A stretch of DNA of 64,000 bases from the NCBI RefSeq assembly GCF_000734965.1, contig NZ_JMTB01000091.1, positions 56,072 to 120,071 of the forward strand. The letters run 5' to 3'. Each line of letters opens with the position of its first letter. The stretch's first letter is position 1. The DNA is from Trabulsiella guamensis ATCC 49490. GTDB taxonomy: Bacteria > Pseudomonadota > Gammaproteobacteria > Enterobacterales > Enterobacteriaceae. Below, piece after piece: positions 8,448-18,323 of the stretch. The notes under the pieces are model-generated. The model was not told the origin of the DNA. It did no database searches and was given only the letters and a program-made list of their open reading frames with translations. The position numbers and the translations under genes were made by a program.

Positions 8448-8978
8448 TCAGAACGGGATGTCGTCGTCGAAATCCATCGGCGGTTCGTTAGACGGCGCCG
8501 GAGCAGATTGCTGCTGCGGACGAGACTGCGCGCCACCGCTGAACTGTGCGCCACCCTGCGGCTGCTGAGGCTGACCCCAACCGCCCTGTTGCTGCTGACC
8601 ACCACCTGCCGGTGCGCCAGCACCCTGCTGACGTCCACCCAGCATCTGCATGGTACCGCCAACGTTCACCACTACTTCCGTGGTGTATTTTTCGACGCCA
8701 GACTGATCGGTCCATTTGCGGGTGCGCAACTGACCTTCAATGTAGACCTGAGAACCTTTACGCAGATATTCGCTGGCAACTTCAGCCAGTTTGCCGAACA
8801 GCACAACACGGTGCCATTCCGTCTGCTCTTTCATTTCCCCGGTCTGCTTGTCACGCCAGGATTCGGAAGTAGCCAGCGTAATGTTGGCAACTGCACCACC
8901 ATTCGGCATGTAGCGTACTTCCGGGTCCTGGCCCAGATTACCGACGAGAATCACCTTGTTTACGCCTCTGCTGGCCAT
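8448..8978 (-). CDS. ssb: Ssb, single-stranded DNA-binding protein
   Basis: Ssb is a tetrameric protein that coats single-stranded DNA during replication, repair and recombination. The 176 residues comprise an OB-fold (about 1-112), a Gly/Gln/Pro-rich linker (about 113-166) and the acidic tip MDFDDDIPF that recruits partner proteins. I chose the ATG at 8978 because [13 protein letters not shown] is the conserved N-terminus and AGGAG lies eight bases before it. The open frame extends upstream to 9062 without support. It is divergent from uvrA with a shared SOS box. Confidence 0.97.
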   Translation of the reverse strand: MASRGVNKVILVGNLGQDPEVRYMPNGGAVANITLATSESWRDKQTGEMKEQTEWHRVVLFGKLAEVASEYLRKGSQVYIEGQLRTRKWTDQSGVEKYTTEVVVNVGGTMQMLGGRQQGAGAPAGGGQQQQGGWGQPQQPQGGAQFSGGAQSRPQQQSAPAPSNEPPMDFDDDIPF

Positions 8979-9125
8979 GATCGTGTCTCCTGAATACGTT
9001 TTGAAATAGTGTAAACGCGCGATTGTACCACCACAAAGCGACATTTTGATAGCTGCGAGCATGATTCCAGAAATCTCGCGCCATTAATCATTTTTGCACA
9101 TAATCGGGGAAGATGCATTCCAATA

Positions 9126-9141
9126 CTGTATATTCAAACAG
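9126..9141. promoter_or_regulatory. LexA (SOS) box between ssb and uvrA
   Basis: CTGTATATTCAAACAG fits CTGT-N8-ACAG exactly and lies in the ssb/uvrA divergent region. LexA is known to repress uvrA in E. coli, and ssb responds weakly. Confidence 0.93.
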
Positions 9142-9224
9142 GTTTAATTGTGTCATAATTAGCCGTTTCTGCCGTTTGTCCTTCAAGCAAACCAGGCATT
9201 CCGAGTCTCTACCGGGAAAGGTGA

Positions 9225-12050
9225 ATGGATAAGATCGAAGTTCGGGGCGCCCGCACCCATAATCTCAAGAATATCAACCTCGTCATCCCCCGCGACAAAC
9301 TGATTGTCGTCACCGGGCTGTCGGGATCAGGCAAATCTTCACTGGCTTTTGACACGCTGTATGCCGAAGGGCAGCGACGCTATGTTGAGTCGCTGTCAGC
9401 CTACGCGCGCCAGTTTCTGTCGTTGATGGAAAAACCGGACGTCGATCATATCGAAGGCCTGTCGCCCGCGATCTCCATTGAGCAAAAATCGACCTCGCAC
9501 AACCCACGCTCGACAGTGGGGACGATCACGGAAATCCACGATTATCTGCGTCTGCTGTACGCCCGCGTCGGGGAGCCACGCTGCCCGGATCACGACGTGC
9601 CGCTGGCTGCGCAGACCGTCAGCCAGATGGTGGATAACGTGCTGTCGCAGCCAGAAGGCAAACGCCTGATGCTGCTGGCACCAATCATTAAAGAACGTAA
9701 AGGCGAACACACCAAAACGCTGGAAAACCTGGCGAGCCAGGGGTATATCCGCGCCCGTATCGACGGCGAAGTGTGTGATCTTTCTGATCCACCGAAACTG
9801 GAATTACAAAAGAAACACACTATCGAAGTGGTAGTTGATCGTTTTAAAGTTCGTGGCGATCTGGCGCAGCGTCTGGCTGAATCATTCGAAACCGCACTGG
9901 AACTGTCCGGTGGCACAGCGGTCGTCGCCGACATGGACGATGAAAAAGCGGAAGAACTGCTCTTCTCTGCCAACTTCGCCTGCCCAATTTGCGGTTACAG
10001 CATGCGTGAGCTGGAGCCTCGCCTGTTTTCGTTCAACAACCCGGCGGGCGCCTGCCCGACTTGTGACGGCCTCGGCGTACAACAATATTTCGATCCGGAT
10101 CGCGTGATCCAGAACCCGGAGCTGTCACTGGCAGGTGGCGCGATCCGCGGCTGGGATCGCCGTAACTTTTACTATTTCCAGATGCTGAAGTCACTGGCGG
10201 ACCACTACAAATTCGATGTGGACGCGCCATGGGGCAGCCTGAACCCATCCGTACATAAAGTGGTGCTGTTCGGTTCCGGTAAAGAGTCTATTGAATTCAA
10301 ATACATGAACGACCGTGGCGACACCTCAATTCGCCGCCATCCGTTCGAAGGCGTTCTGCATAACATGGAACGCCGCTATAAAGAGACCGAATCCAGCGCC
10401 GTTCGCGAAGAGCTGGCGAAATTCATCAGCAACCGCCCTTGCGCCACCTGCGATGGTACGCGCCTGCGCCGTGAAGCACGCCACGTATTTGTTGAAAACA
10501 CGCCGCTGCCGACCATTTCCGACATGAGCATCGGCCATGCGATGGACTTCTTCAATAACCTGAAGCTGTCCGGTCAACGCGCGCAAATTGCCGAAAAAGT
10601 ACTGAAAGAAATTGGTGATCGCCTGAAGTTTCTGGTCAACGTCGGGCTGAACTACCTGACGCTTTCCCGCTCAGCGGAAACGCTGTCTGGCGGCGAGGCG
10701 CAGCGTATTCGTCTGGCAAGCCAGATCGGCGCAGGGCTGGTCGGCGTGATGTACGTGCTGGATGAGCCTTCTATCGGCCTGCATCAGCGCGACAACGAAC
10801 GCCTGCTCGGTACGCTGATCCATCTGCGTAACCTGGGCAATACGGTGATTGTCGTTGAGCATGATGAAGATGCCATACGTGCGGCAGACCATATCATTGA
10901 TATCGGTCCTGGTGCCGGCGTACATGGCGGTCAGGTGGTGGCCGAAGGGACGCTGGACGCCATCATGTCAGTGCCGGAATCGTTGACTGGTCAGTTCATG
11001 AGCGGTAAACGCCAGATTGAAATCCCGAAAAATCGGGTACCGGCGGATCCGCAAAAAGTACTGAAGCTGAGCGGCGCACGCGGCAACAATCTGAAAGACG
11101 TCACACTGACACTGCCCGTCGGCCTGTTTACCTGTATCACCGGAGTCTCCGGTTCCGGTAAATCGACGCTGATCAACGATACGCTGTTCCCGATCGCCCA
11201 GCGCCAGCTCAATGGCGCGACGATTGCAGAACCGGCGCCGTATCGCGAAATCCAGGGGCTGGAGCATTTTGATAAAGTCATTGATATCGACCAGAGCCCG
11301 ATTGGCCGTACGCCACGTTCCAACCCGGCGACTTATACCGGTGTTTTCACACCGGTACGCGAACTTTTCGCCGGGGTGCCGGAAGCCCGTTCGCGCGGGT
11401 ATACGCCAGGACGTTTCAGCTTTAACGTGCGTGGCGGACGTTGCGAAGCCTGCCAGGGCGATGGCGTGATCAAAGTCGAAATGCACTTCCTGCCGGATAT
11501 CTACGTACCGTGTGACCAGTGCAAAGGCAAACGCTATAACCGCGAAACGCTGGAGATTAAATATAAAGGCAAGACGATCCACGAAGTGCTGGATATGACC
11601 ATCGAAGAAGCGCGTGAATTTTTTGACGCGGTTCCGGCGCTGGCGCGGAAGCTGCAAACGCTGATGGATGTGGGTCTGACCTACATCCGCCTTGGTCAGT
11701 CGGCAACCACGCTCTCCGGCGGTGAAGCGCAGCGCGTTAAGCTGGCGCGTGAATTGTCGAAACGTGGCACGGGTCAGACGCTCTACATTCTCGATGAACC
11801 AACCACCGGTCTGCACTTTGCCGACATCCAGCAGTTACTGGACGTACTGCACCAGTTGCGCGATCAGGGCAACACCATCGTGGTGATCGAGCACAACCTG
11901 GACGTCATTAAAACGGCGGACTGGATTGTCGATCTCGGTCCGGAAGGTGGTAGCGGCGGCGGCGAAATCCTCGTTTCCGGCACGCCAGAAACAGTAGCGG
12001 AGTGCGAAGCCTCGCACACCGCGCGCTTCCTGAAGCCGATGCTGAAATAA
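9225..12050 (+). CDS. uvrA: UvrA, excinuclease ABC subunit A
   Basis: UvrA is the damage-recognition ATPase of nucleotide excision repair. It forms a dimer, loads UvrB at lesions and leaves. The 941 residues hold two ABC ATPase modules. The first has Walker [11 protein letters not shown] (31-40) and a signature LSGGEAQRI (about residue 487). The second has Walker [10 protein letters not shown] (about 640) and [15 protein letters not shown] followed by [10 protein letters not shown] (about 827-855). Zinc-binding pairs CPIC/CPTC and CEAC/CDQC are both present. The length is one residue more than E. coli. The SOS box upstream indicates LexA control. Confidence 0.98.
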   Translation: MDKIEVRGARTHNLKNINLVIPRDKLIVVTGLSGSGKSSLAFDTLYAEGQRRYVESLSAYARQFLSLMEKPDVDHIEGLSPAISIEQKSTSHNPRSTVGTITEIHDYLRLLYARVGEPRCPDHDVPLAAQTVSQMVDNVLSQPEGKRLMLLAPIIKERKGEHTKTLENLASQGYIRARIDGEVCDLSDPPKLELQKKHTIEVVVDRFKVRGDLAQRLAESFETALELSGGTAVVADMDDEKAEELLFSANFACPICGYSMRELEPRLFSFNNPAGACPTCDGLGVQQYFDPDRVIQNPELSLAGGAIRGWDRRNFYYFQMLKSLADHYKFDVDAPWGSLNPSVHKVVLFGSGKESIEFKYMNDRGDTSIRRHPFEGVLHNMERRYKETESSAVREELAKFISNRPCATCDGTRLRREARHVFVENTPLPTISDMSIGHAMDFFNNLKLSGQRAQIAEKVLKEIGDRLKFLVNVGLNYLTLSRSAETLSGGEAQRIRLASQIGAGLVGVMYVLDEPSIGLHQRDNERLLGTLIHLRNLGNTVIVVEHDEDAIRAADHIIDIGPGAGVHGGQVVAEGTLDAIMSVPESLTGQFMSGKRQIEIPKNRVPADPQKVLKLSGARGNNLKDVTLTLPVGLFTCITGVSGSGKSTLINDTLFPIAQRQLNGATIAEPAPYREIQGLEHFDKVIDIDQSPIGRTPRSNPATYTGVFTPVRELFAGVPEARSRGYTPGRFSFNVRGGRCEACQGDGVIKVEMHFLPDIYVPCDQCKGKRYNRETLEIKYKGKTIHEVLDMTIEEAREFFDAVPALARKLQTLMDVGLTYIRLGQSATTLSGGEAQRVKLARELSKRGTGQTLYILDEPTTGLHFADIQQLLDVLHQLRDQGNTIVVIEHNLDVIKTADWIVDLGPEGGSGGGEILVSGTPETVAECEASHTARFLKPMLK

Positions 12051-12056
12051 TCCCCC

Positions 12057-12085
12057 TGCGCCCTGTCGATTCTCTTCAGGGCGCA
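12057..12085 (+). terminator. Inverted repeat after uvrA, probable terminator
   Basis: The stem TGCGCCCTG/CAGGGCGCA with an 11-nt loop is followed by a T-rich stretch a little further on. It is a plausible but imperfect terminator. Confidence 0.55.
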
Positions 12086-12168
12086 TAACTTTGCCTCTTT
12101 TTTACTCACTTATCACTCCTGGCTTGCGCTATTCTGGACGTCATCCACCGCTTGCCTGAGCCACGGTC

Positions 12169-12591
12169 ATGCCTGTTATCCGCTATATCCGAATTGCTTT
12201 CTTATTTCCCCTGCTGTTGCTGGCCGCCTGTTCCATGACGGGAAGCTATAACGGAGATGCCCATCGTCAGCTGGTGATGTTGCAGGCGCTGCATATGCAA
12301 TTTATTGATGACGCGACAATGAGCGATACCCGTGACGCAATACTGGACGAACGCGATTACCGCGTGCAGTACCGCGCCGCGCGGCTGTTCGCGGAAAATC
12401 TGGGCGATCCGTTGCGTCTGAATAACCTTCAGTCGCTGCATAACATCTGGCAGGCGCAGTCTGATCGCTTCCAGCAGCAGCAACGGCCATTCAACAGCGC
12501 ACAGGCCCGGCTGTTCAGCCGCCAGGCGAGCGCCGCATACCAACAAGCCATTCATGGCGAATGCTTACGCCCGCATTCTGTTTGTCAGTAG
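12169..12591 (+). CDS. Putative lipoprotein, function unknown
   Basis: This 140-residue product begins with a lipoprotein signal peptide: hydrophobic residues 7-20 and a lipobox LAAC with the acylated cysteine at 21. Serine follows, so the outer membrane is the expected destination. The rest is polar, rich in Gln, Arg and Ala, and probably helical. I recognise no domain. It lies 118 bp after uvrA and 9 bp before the next gene, so the two downstream genes probably form one operon. E. coli K-12 has no gene here, and similar genes may exist in Salmonella. The start lacks a strong ribosome binding site. Confidence 0.75.
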   Translation: MPVIRYIRIAFLFPLLLLAACSMTGSYNGDAHRQLVMLQALHMQFIDDATMSDTRDAILDERDYRVQYRAARLFAENLGDPLRLNNLQSLHNIWQAQSDRFQQQQRPFNSAQARLFSRQASAAYQQAIHGECLRPHSVCQ

Positions 12592-12600
12592 AGGGGTACG

Positions 12601-12939
12601 ATGTCGATTTTAAACGATCTGGAAGCAGCGTTTGCCAGCCCGGCATTTCGCCAGCAGGCCGGGGAGATTGTCGGAGGAGAGTGTCTGGCGCTGTTTCAAC
12701 AGGGTCTGACGGACAACGACGCGTTTATCCGCGAAACCTGCGAGACACTGGCGGAAGCGTTACGCGACAGAGCGCGCGGCGACCTGGAAGAGGAAGATAT
12801 CAGGGTAATGCTCGTCGGGATGCAGGAGCAATTAACGATACACATGACTAACGCGCAGATCGCCGTGCGATCCCGCATGCAGAGTATTGTTGAGCGACTG
12901 CTTGACCTGTCGCTGTCAGTGCTGGTCACCGCACTGTAG
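12601..12939 (+). CDS. Small acidic protein of unknown function
   Basis: This 112-residue protein is acidic in its first 80 residues (LEEEDIRVML) and has a hydrophobic C-terminus, LLDLSLSVLVTAL. No signal peptide or known domain is visible. A good ribosome binding site (AGAGGGG) lies just before the ATG, and the gene follows the lipoprotein gene after 9 bp, so the pair is probably co-transcribed. It is convergent with yjbR. Confidence 0.72.
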   Translation: MSILNDLEAAFASPAFRQQAGEIVGGECLALFQQGLTDNDAFIRETCETLAEALRDRARGDLEEEDIRVMLVGMQEQLTIHMTNAQIAVRSRMQSIVERLLDLSLSVLVTAL

Positions 12940-12953
12940 TTATTCGCCGGAAG

Positions 12954-13310
12954 TTATTCGCCGAGGATGCTTTTCCGGGTCTCTTCCGGTATCAACGTCA
13001 GCGCCTGCTCCCATGAGGCATCGACAAGATAATAGATTTGCGAATCCGGCAGTGTGCCGTCGAGGTAGACCGTGCTCCAGTGCGCCTTATTGAGGTGTTT
13101 GCTGGGCCGCACGTCGCTGTGCTGCTGACGCAGCAGTTCAGCAAGTTCCGGGCTGGTTTTTAATGATGTCGCCGGGCGCCCCTCAACTTCCTTCACCATA
13201 GCAAACAACACGTCGGCGACTTTGATCTGCGTGGCCTTCCAGTCACTGTGAACGCTTTGCTCAGCGCCGGGTTTCTTCATGCAATACTGTAAAAGCTCCG
13301 AAATGGTCAT
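12954..13310 (-). CDS. yjbR: YjbR, MmcQ/YjbR-family protein
   Basis: YjbR is a small cytosolic protein with the double-wing DNA-binding-like fold of the MmcQ/YjbR family. Its role is unknown. The 118-residue product matches E. coli YjbR throughout, including SDVRPSKHLNKAHWSTVYLDG. I chose the ATG at 13310 because it gives the conserved MTISELLQYCM start, and an 11-codon extension to 13343 is not conserved. In E. coli yjbQ lies next to yjbR. Here there is no room for it between aphA and yjbR. Confidence 0.93.
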   Translation of the reverse strand: MTISELLQYCMKKPGAEQSVHSDWKATQIKVADVLFAMVKEVEGRPATSLKTSPELAELLRQQHSDVRPSKHLNKAHWSTVYLDGTLPDSQIYYLVDASWEQALTLIPEETRKSILGE

Positions 13311-13483
13311 TTCTGTTCTCCGTGCCCACTCAGGCAGTTCCAATGTAATGTAGAGAGGATCTGTTTAAGTGTGCAGCAAGATGACGAAAGGTGAAACTTT
13401 CACCACACAACCAGCACAAAAAAATGGCAACCTGAAGGCTGCCGTAACAAAAAATGGTGGGATAGTCTGGTTTTACCGAAGCG

Positions 13484-14197
13484 TCAGTATTCAGAATTGA
13501 CAATCACCTCTTCCCCAAACTTTCCTGCCATGGGTAATGGTCGGTATGTCGAATTTGACGCACGCAGCACGCGGATCCCCCGCACACCCACTTCGCGCGC
13601 GGCAGTAATATCGTTATCAGAATCCCCGTAGAACATCCGGATGTTCTTTTTCTGCAACCAGGCCGTTTTGGCATTTTGCCCCGGCTTGTCGCCGGCAAAA
13701 ATGACCGGATTCATGTTCGCCGCAGGAATAAGAAAATCATCCTGCAGTGTTTTCGTGACAGTTTCCGTGCGGGTCTGGGTGCGGCCCGTGACGAAATAAA
13801 TGCTGTCGCCGCGTTTGATGTGCATGGTGATCAGCGCCCGCGCGACTTCTTTGGGAATGCTGAACTCATCCCAGCCGTTATTCATTTTTTGCCAGAATTC
13901 GGGATTTTTCAGATACGCTTCGCTGCGGGGCGAGTATGTTTTTTGCCCCCGCCAGAAACCCGGGCTGGAAAACAGTACGGTGTCATCAATATCAAAACCC
14001 ACTGCCATCGGTGGGCGACCTAACAGACTGTTTTCAATTTGCTCCACAGAAACCCAACGGACAGGAGCCTGTTCAGCAAGGCGGGCAATGTTAGTGCCGG
14101 GATAGACGGGAGAAGGTGATGAAGCTCGGGCAACAACCGGGTTGTTGAGCGTGAATAGCAGGCAGACGGCGCTAAACGCCATGGTGATCTTACGCAT
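13484..14197 (-). CDS. aphA: AphA, periplasmic class B acid phosphatase
   Basis: AphA is a secreted magnesium-dependent phosphatase and phosphotransferase that removes phosphate from nucleotides and other monoesters. A signal peptide covers residues 1-25. The HAD-type catalytic motif FDIDDTV has the nucleophile Asp69 and Asp71, and YGDSDND near residue 190 supplies the metal ligands. The length of 237 equals E. coli. It has its own start with no close upstream partner. Confidence 0.96.
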   Translation of the reverse strand: MRKITMAFSAVCLLFTLNNPVVARASSPSPVYPGTNIARLAEQAPVRWVSVEQIENSLLGRPPMAVGFDIDDTVLFSSPGFWRGQKTYSPRSEAYLKNPEFWQKMNNGWDEFSIPKEVARALITMHIKRGDSIYFVTGRTQTRTETVTKTLQDDFLIPAANMNPVIFAGDKPGQNAKTAWLQKKNIRMFYGDSDNDITAAREVGVRGIRVLRASNSTYRPLPMAGKFGEEVIVNSEY

Positions 14198-14305
14198 ATT
14201 ATTCCCTGGATGTGCTAAAGATTTTTGGGATTTTATATTTCTGATCGAGTTGTCTACCTGACCTTACTCTCGACAGGGTTTTGACGGAAGGGAAAAAGTC
14301 GGAGA

Positions 14306-14333
14306 AAAGGGGGGTGATCACACTCATCACCCC
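14306..14333 (-). terminator. Terminator downstream of tyrB
   Basis: The inverted repeat GGGGTGAT/ATCACCCC with a 7-nt loop is followed on the minus strand by CCTTTTCTCC. It probably ends tyrB transcription. Confidence 0.7.
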
Positions 14334-14362
14334 GGTTTAAGAAAAGTTTAAGAAAATAGCAA

Positions 14363-14374
14363 GTAAGTACTTAC
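14363..14374. repeat. 12-bp palindrome GTAAGTACTTAC, copy 1
   Basis: This perfect palindrome overlaps the tyrB stop codon. Two further copies of the form GTAAGYRCTTAC lie at 15121 and 15747. See findings. Confidence 0.6.
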
Positions 14375-15564
14375 ATTACTGCGCAGAACGCCTCCGCAAC
14401 GCGGTGAACATTGCGCGAATTCAGACCCGCAACACACATACGCCCGCTGGCGATGAGGTAAACCCCAAACTCGTCACGCAATCTGTCCACCTGTGCTGCG
14501 CTAAGTCCGGTATAACTGAACATGCCGCGCTGCCTGAGCAGATAATCAAAATCGCGGCCCGGCATCGCTGTTTTCAGTACGTTGACCAGTTCCTGACGCA
14601 TTGCCAGGATGCGGGTGCGCATCGTCTCTACTTCTTCCAGCCATGACGCTTTCAGTTGCGGGTTACCCAGCACTGTCGCGACAACCTGCGCACCAAAATT
14701 CGGCGGACTGGAATAGTTGCGGCGAACGGTCGCTTTCAGTTGCCCCAGTACGCGCCCGGCCGTTTCGGCGTCTTCACAGACCACCGATAACCCACCAACA
14801 CGCTCGCCGTAGAGCGAGAAAATTTTCGAGAAGGAGTTGCTGACCAGCAGCGGCAGACCAGAGCTGGCAAAAGCGCGAATGGCGTACGCGTCTTCTTCCA
14901 TGCCAGCCCCAAAGCCCTGATAGGCAATGTCGAGGAACGGGATCAGCTCGCGGCGCTTCGCCACTTCCACCACCGCATCCCACTGAGTAGGGGTTAAATC
15001 AGCTCCCGTCGGGTTATGGCAACACGGATGCAGCAGCACGATGCTTTGCGCCGGGAGCGTGTTCAGTTTTTCCAGCAGCGCGTCGAAGCGCACGCCGTTG
15101 GTTTCTGTGTCAAACCACGGGTAAGTGCTTACTTCGAAGCCAGCGCCTTCAAAAATTGCCACATGGTTTTCCCACGTCGGGTCGCTGACCCATACGCCAG
15201 AATCGGGGAAGTATCGTTTCAGGAAATCAGCGCCGATTTTCAGCGCTCCGGAACCGCCCAGGGTCTGGATTGTCGCCACACGCTGTTGTATTAACACCGG
15301 GTGCTCCGCGCCAAAAAGCAGCGGCGCAATGCTGTTACGGTAGGTATTCAGACCTTCCATCGGTAGATAAAGTGACGCGCCATGCGGTTGTGCGTTGAGC
15401 TGTGCTTCTGCACTCGCGACGGCCTGTAGCTGCGGGATAATCCCGTCTTCGTTGTAATACAGGCCAATGCTGAGGTTCACTTTGTCACTGCGCGGATCTT
15501 CTTTAAAACGCTCCATTAAGGAGAGGATGGGGTCGCCAGCGTAGGCGTTAACTTTCTGAAACAC
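14371..15564 (-). CDS. tyrB: TyrB, aromatic amino acid aminotransferase
   Basis: TyrB is a PLP-dependent transaminase that makes tyrosine and phenylalanine, and can also make aspartate and leucine, from the keto acids. The PLP lysine lies in [16 protein letters not shown] (about residue 247), and the substrate-binding arginine lies near the C-terminus in [12 protein letters not shown] chose the GTG at 15564 because it yields 397 residues beginning with the conserved [10 protein letters not shown], has GGAG upstream, and matches the GTG used in E. coli. The open frame extends to 15606 without support. I could not identify a TyrR box with confidence. Confidence 0.95.
   Translation of the reverse strand: MFQKVNAYAGDPILSLMERFKEDPRSDKVNLSIGLYYNEDGIIPQLQAVASAEAQLNAQPHGASLYLPMEGLNTYRNSIAPLLFGAEHPVLIQQRVATIQTLGGSGALKIGADFLKRYFPDSGVWVSDPTWENHVAIFEGAGFEVSTYPWFDTETNGVRFDALLEKLNTLPAQSIVLLHPCCHNPTGADLTPTQWDAVVEVAKRRELIPFLDIAYQGFGAGMEEDAYAIRAFASSGLPLLVSNSFSKIFSLYGERVGGLSVVCEDAETAGRVLGQLKATVRRNYSSPPNFGAQVVATVLGNPQLKASWLEEVETMRTRILAMRQELVNVLKTAMPGRDFDYLLRQRGMFSYTGLSAAQVDRLRDEFGVYLIASGRMCVAGLNSRNVHRVAEAFCAVM
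15121..15132. repeat. 12-bp palindrome GTAAGTGCTTAC, copy 2
   Basis: This copy lies inside tyrB, spelling Val-Ser-Thr-Tyr on the coding strand. Confidence 0.55.
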
Positions 15565-15695
15565 GCGATGCTTCTCCGGATTATAGACGGGCAGGAATAA
15601 CAACAATAAACCGGAAGTCAGAGAAGATCGAGGGGATGCGGGAGAAAACGGGAGCGGCCTGAACGCCGCTCTCGTTTTTCGTGAAGCAAAAGGAT

Positions 15696-16775
15696 TTAGC
15701 CTTCGTACTGCATCGCGACCCGTGAGGTCAGACGCGTAATAAGTTCGTAAGCACTTACTTTTGTGATTTCGGCGATGCGCTCAACGGGCAACCCTGCGCC
15801 CCACATCACTACCGGATCGCCCGCTTTATCCTGCGCCTGCGGGCCTAAATCTACGCAAATCATGTCCATCGCCACGCGCCCGACAATCGGCACTTCGCGA
15901 TCGTTCACCAGCACTGGCGTGCCCGACGGCGCCGCGCGTGGGTACCCGTCACCGTAGCCCATCGCCACCACGCCAAGACGCGTATCGCGATCGCTTATCC
16001 AGGTACCGCCGTAACCCACCGGCTCGCCCGCTTTATGCTCGCGTACCGCAATCAGGCTGGAGGTCAGCGACATCACTGGCTGGAAGCCAAAATCCGGCCC
16101 CCATGGTTTTTGATCCAGTGGCGAAACACCATACAGAATGATGCCTGGGCGTACCCAGTCAAAATGCGACTGCGGCCAGAGCAAAATCCCGCCGGAGGCA
16201 GCTATGGAACGCTGCCCCGGCTTCCCTTCGGTGAAGGTGGTGAAGATATCCAGTTGCTGTTCTGTCGCGCCGCATTCGGGCTCATCAGCGCGGGCGAAAT
16301 GGCTGACGATGTTGACCGGCTGGCGAACGTTTTTGCACTGGCAAAGGCGCTGATAAAACCCGTCGGCCTGCTCCGGGCGGATCCCCAGGCGATGCATGCC
16401 GGTATCCAGTTTCATCCATACGGTGACCGGCTCAGGCAAATCGGCCCGTTCCAGCGCTTCCAGCTGTTCCTGGTTATGCACCGCCGTGTGCAGATGCTGC
16501 TGAGAAATTACTGGCAGGTCGCTGGCATTGAAAAAACCTTCCAGCAACAGAATCGGCTGATTGATGCCCCCTTCCCGCAGTCGTAGCGCCTCTTCAAGGC
16601 GAGCGACGCCGAAAGCATCCGCATCAGTGAGCGTTCGCGCGGTCTCCAGAAGACCATGTCCGTAGGCGTTCGCTTTCACGACTGCAACCAGTTTGCTGGC
16701 GGGCGCCAGTTCACGCAGACGTTGCAGGTTGTGTCGCAGAGCGCGGCGGTTAATTACCACAGTTGCCGCTTGCAT
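15696..16775 (-). CDS. alr: Alr, biosynthetic alanine racemase
   Basis: Alr is a PLP enzyme that interconverts L- and D-alanine for peptidoglycan. The PLP lysine is Lys34 in [10 protein letters not shown]. The second catalytic base, a tyrosine near 255, lies in VGYGGTW. The length of 359 equals the E. coli protein, with the TIM-barrel and C-terminal beta domains complete. It lies between dnaB and tyrB on the same strand, about 70 bp from dnaB. Confidence 0.97.
   Translation of the reverse strand: MQAATVVINRRALRHNLQRLRELAPASKLVAVVKANAYGHGLLETARTLTDADAFGVARLEEALRLREGGINQPILLLEGFFNASDLPVISQQHLHTAVHNQEQLEALERADLPEPVTVWMKLDTGMHRLGIRPEQADGFYQRLCQCKNVRQPVNIVSHFARADEPECGATEQQLDIFTTFTEGKPGQRSIAASGGILLWPQSHFDWVRPGIILYGVSPLDQKPWGPDFGFQPVMSLTSSLIAVREHKAGEPVGYGGTWISDRDTRLGVVAMGYGDGYPRAAPSGTPVLVNDREVPIVGRVAMDMICVDLGPQAQDKAGDPVVMWGAGLPVERIAEITKVSAYELITRLTSRVAMQYEG
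15747..15758. repeat. 12-bp palindrome GTAAGCACTTAC, copy 3
   Basis: This copy lies near the 3' end of alr, spelling Val-Ser-Ala-Tyr on the coding strand. Confidence 0.55.
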
Positions 16776-16844
16776 TTGAATTCCTTAATAAAATAATCAC
16801 CTGAATCATTCGCGTTGCAGGAAGGCGACAAGGATGACAGTGAT

Positions 16845-18260
16845 TTATTCGTCGTCGTATTGTGGGCCGGCGTAGTTATCGAAACGCGACCACTGACCGT
16901 TAAAGGTGAGACGCACGGTGCCAATAGGGCCGTTACGCTGCTTACCAATAATAATTTCTGCGATGCCTTTCAGGTCGCTGTTCTCGTGATACACCTCATC
17001 ACGATAGATGAACATGATCAGGTCAGCATCCTGCTCAATGGAGCCGGATTCACGCAAGTCAGAGTTGACCGGGCGTTTATCGGCACGTTGTTCCAGTGAG
17101 CGGTTAAGCTGCGACAGCGCCACGACCGGGACCTGCAACTCTTTTGCCAGCGCTTTCAGCGAGCGCGAAATCTCAGCGATTTCCAGCGTACGGTTATCGG
17201 ATAACGACGGCACGCGCATCAGTTGCAGGTAGTCGATCATGATAAGACCGAGACCGCCATGCTCACGGGCGATACGCCGCGAACGGGAGCGCACTTCCGT
17301 GGGCGTCAGACCCGAGGAGTCATCAATATAAATATTGCGTTTTTCCAGCAGAATGCCCATGGTACCGGAGATGCGCGCCCAGTCTTCGTCATCCAGTTGC
17401 CCGGTACGGATACGGGTCTGATCAACACGGGACAGCGACGCCAGAGAACGCATCATGATCTGTTCAGAGGGCATTTCAAGGCTGAAAATCAGGACCGGTT
17501 TATCCTGCAACATCGCCGCGTTTTCGACGAGGTTCATCGCAAATGTCGTTTTACCCATTGATGGACGCGCCGCCACGATGATCAGATCCGACGGCTGCAG
17601 ACCGGCGGTTTTCTTGTTCAGATCGTCATAGCCGGTATTGACGCCCGTTACGCCATCATGCGGCTGCTGGAACAATTTCTCGATACGTGCCACGGTCGCA
17701 TCAAGCACATCGGCGATATTTTTCGGCCCTTCGTCTTTATTAGCGCGGCTTTCCGCAATTTTAAACACGCGGGATTCGGCGAGGTCGAGCAGATCTTCGC
17801 TGGTGCGACCCTGCGGATCAAAACCCGCTTCAGCAATCTCGTTGGCAACGGAAATCATTTCGCGGACAACGGCACGTTCGCGCACGATGTCTGCATACGC
17901 GCTGATGTTCGCGGCGCTTGGCGTGTTTTTTGATAATTCGGCCAGGTAGGCGAAACCGCCGACGCTGTCGAGCTGACCCTGTCGCTCCAGCGATTCCGCG
18001 AGGGTGATCAGATCAATCGGACTGCCGGTCTCCTGCAGACGCGCCATTTCGGTAAAAATGTGGCGATGCGGACGGGTATAGAAATCATCCGACACGACCC
18101 GCTCGGCGACATCGTCCCAGCGTTCGTTGTCCAGCATCAAACCGCCCAACACCGACTGTTCCGCTTCAATCGAGTGCGGCGGCACTTTTAAACCAGCCAC
18201 CTGCAAATCGCGGTCGCGAGGTTCAGTCTGTTGTTTGTTGAAGGGTTTATTTCCTGCCAT
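16845..18260 (-). CDS. dnaB: DnaB, replicative DNA helicase
   Basis: DnaB is the hexameric helicase that unwinds DNA at the replication fork and recruits primase. The 471 residues equal E. coli. The N-terminal scaffold domain (about 1-160) is followed by the RecA-like motor with Walker A ARPSMGKTTF (about 230) and the LIMIDYLQLM Walker B region (about 335). It is divergent from qorA with about 60 bp between the starts. Confidence 0.98.
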   Translation of the reverse strand: MAGNKPFNKQQTEPRDRDLQVAGLKVPPHSIEAEQSVLGGLMLDNERWDDVAERVVSDDFYTRPHRHIFTEMARLQETGSPIDLITLAESLERQGQLDSVGGFAYLAELSKNTPSAANISAYADIVRERAVVREMISVANEIAEAGFDPQGRTSEDLLDLAESRVFKIAESRANKDEGPKNIADVLDATVARIEKLFQQPHDGVTGVNTGYDDLNKKTAGLQPSDLIIVAARPSMGKTTFAMNLVENAAMLQDKPVLIFSLEMPSEQIMMRSLASLSRVDQTRIRTGQLDDEDWARISGTMGILLEKRNIYIDDSSGLTPTEVRSRSRRIAREHGGLGLIMIDYLQLMRVPSLSDNRTLEIAEISRSLKALAKELQVPVVALSQLNRSLEQRADKRPVNSDLRESGSIEQDADLIMFIYRDEVYHENSDLKGIAEIIIGKQRNGPIGTVRLTFNGQWSRFDNYAGPQYDDE

Positions 18261-18323
18261 AGTGAATGGAGTTACCGAGCCTGATATTGGGTCGTAAGAT
18301 TATCACAGAGTTCAGGAGGAAGC

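Noticed and set aside
10968..11816. A 282-codon frame antisense to uvrA
   Set aside because: It is fully inside the uvrA coding sequence on the opposite strand, with composition typical of a shadow frame.
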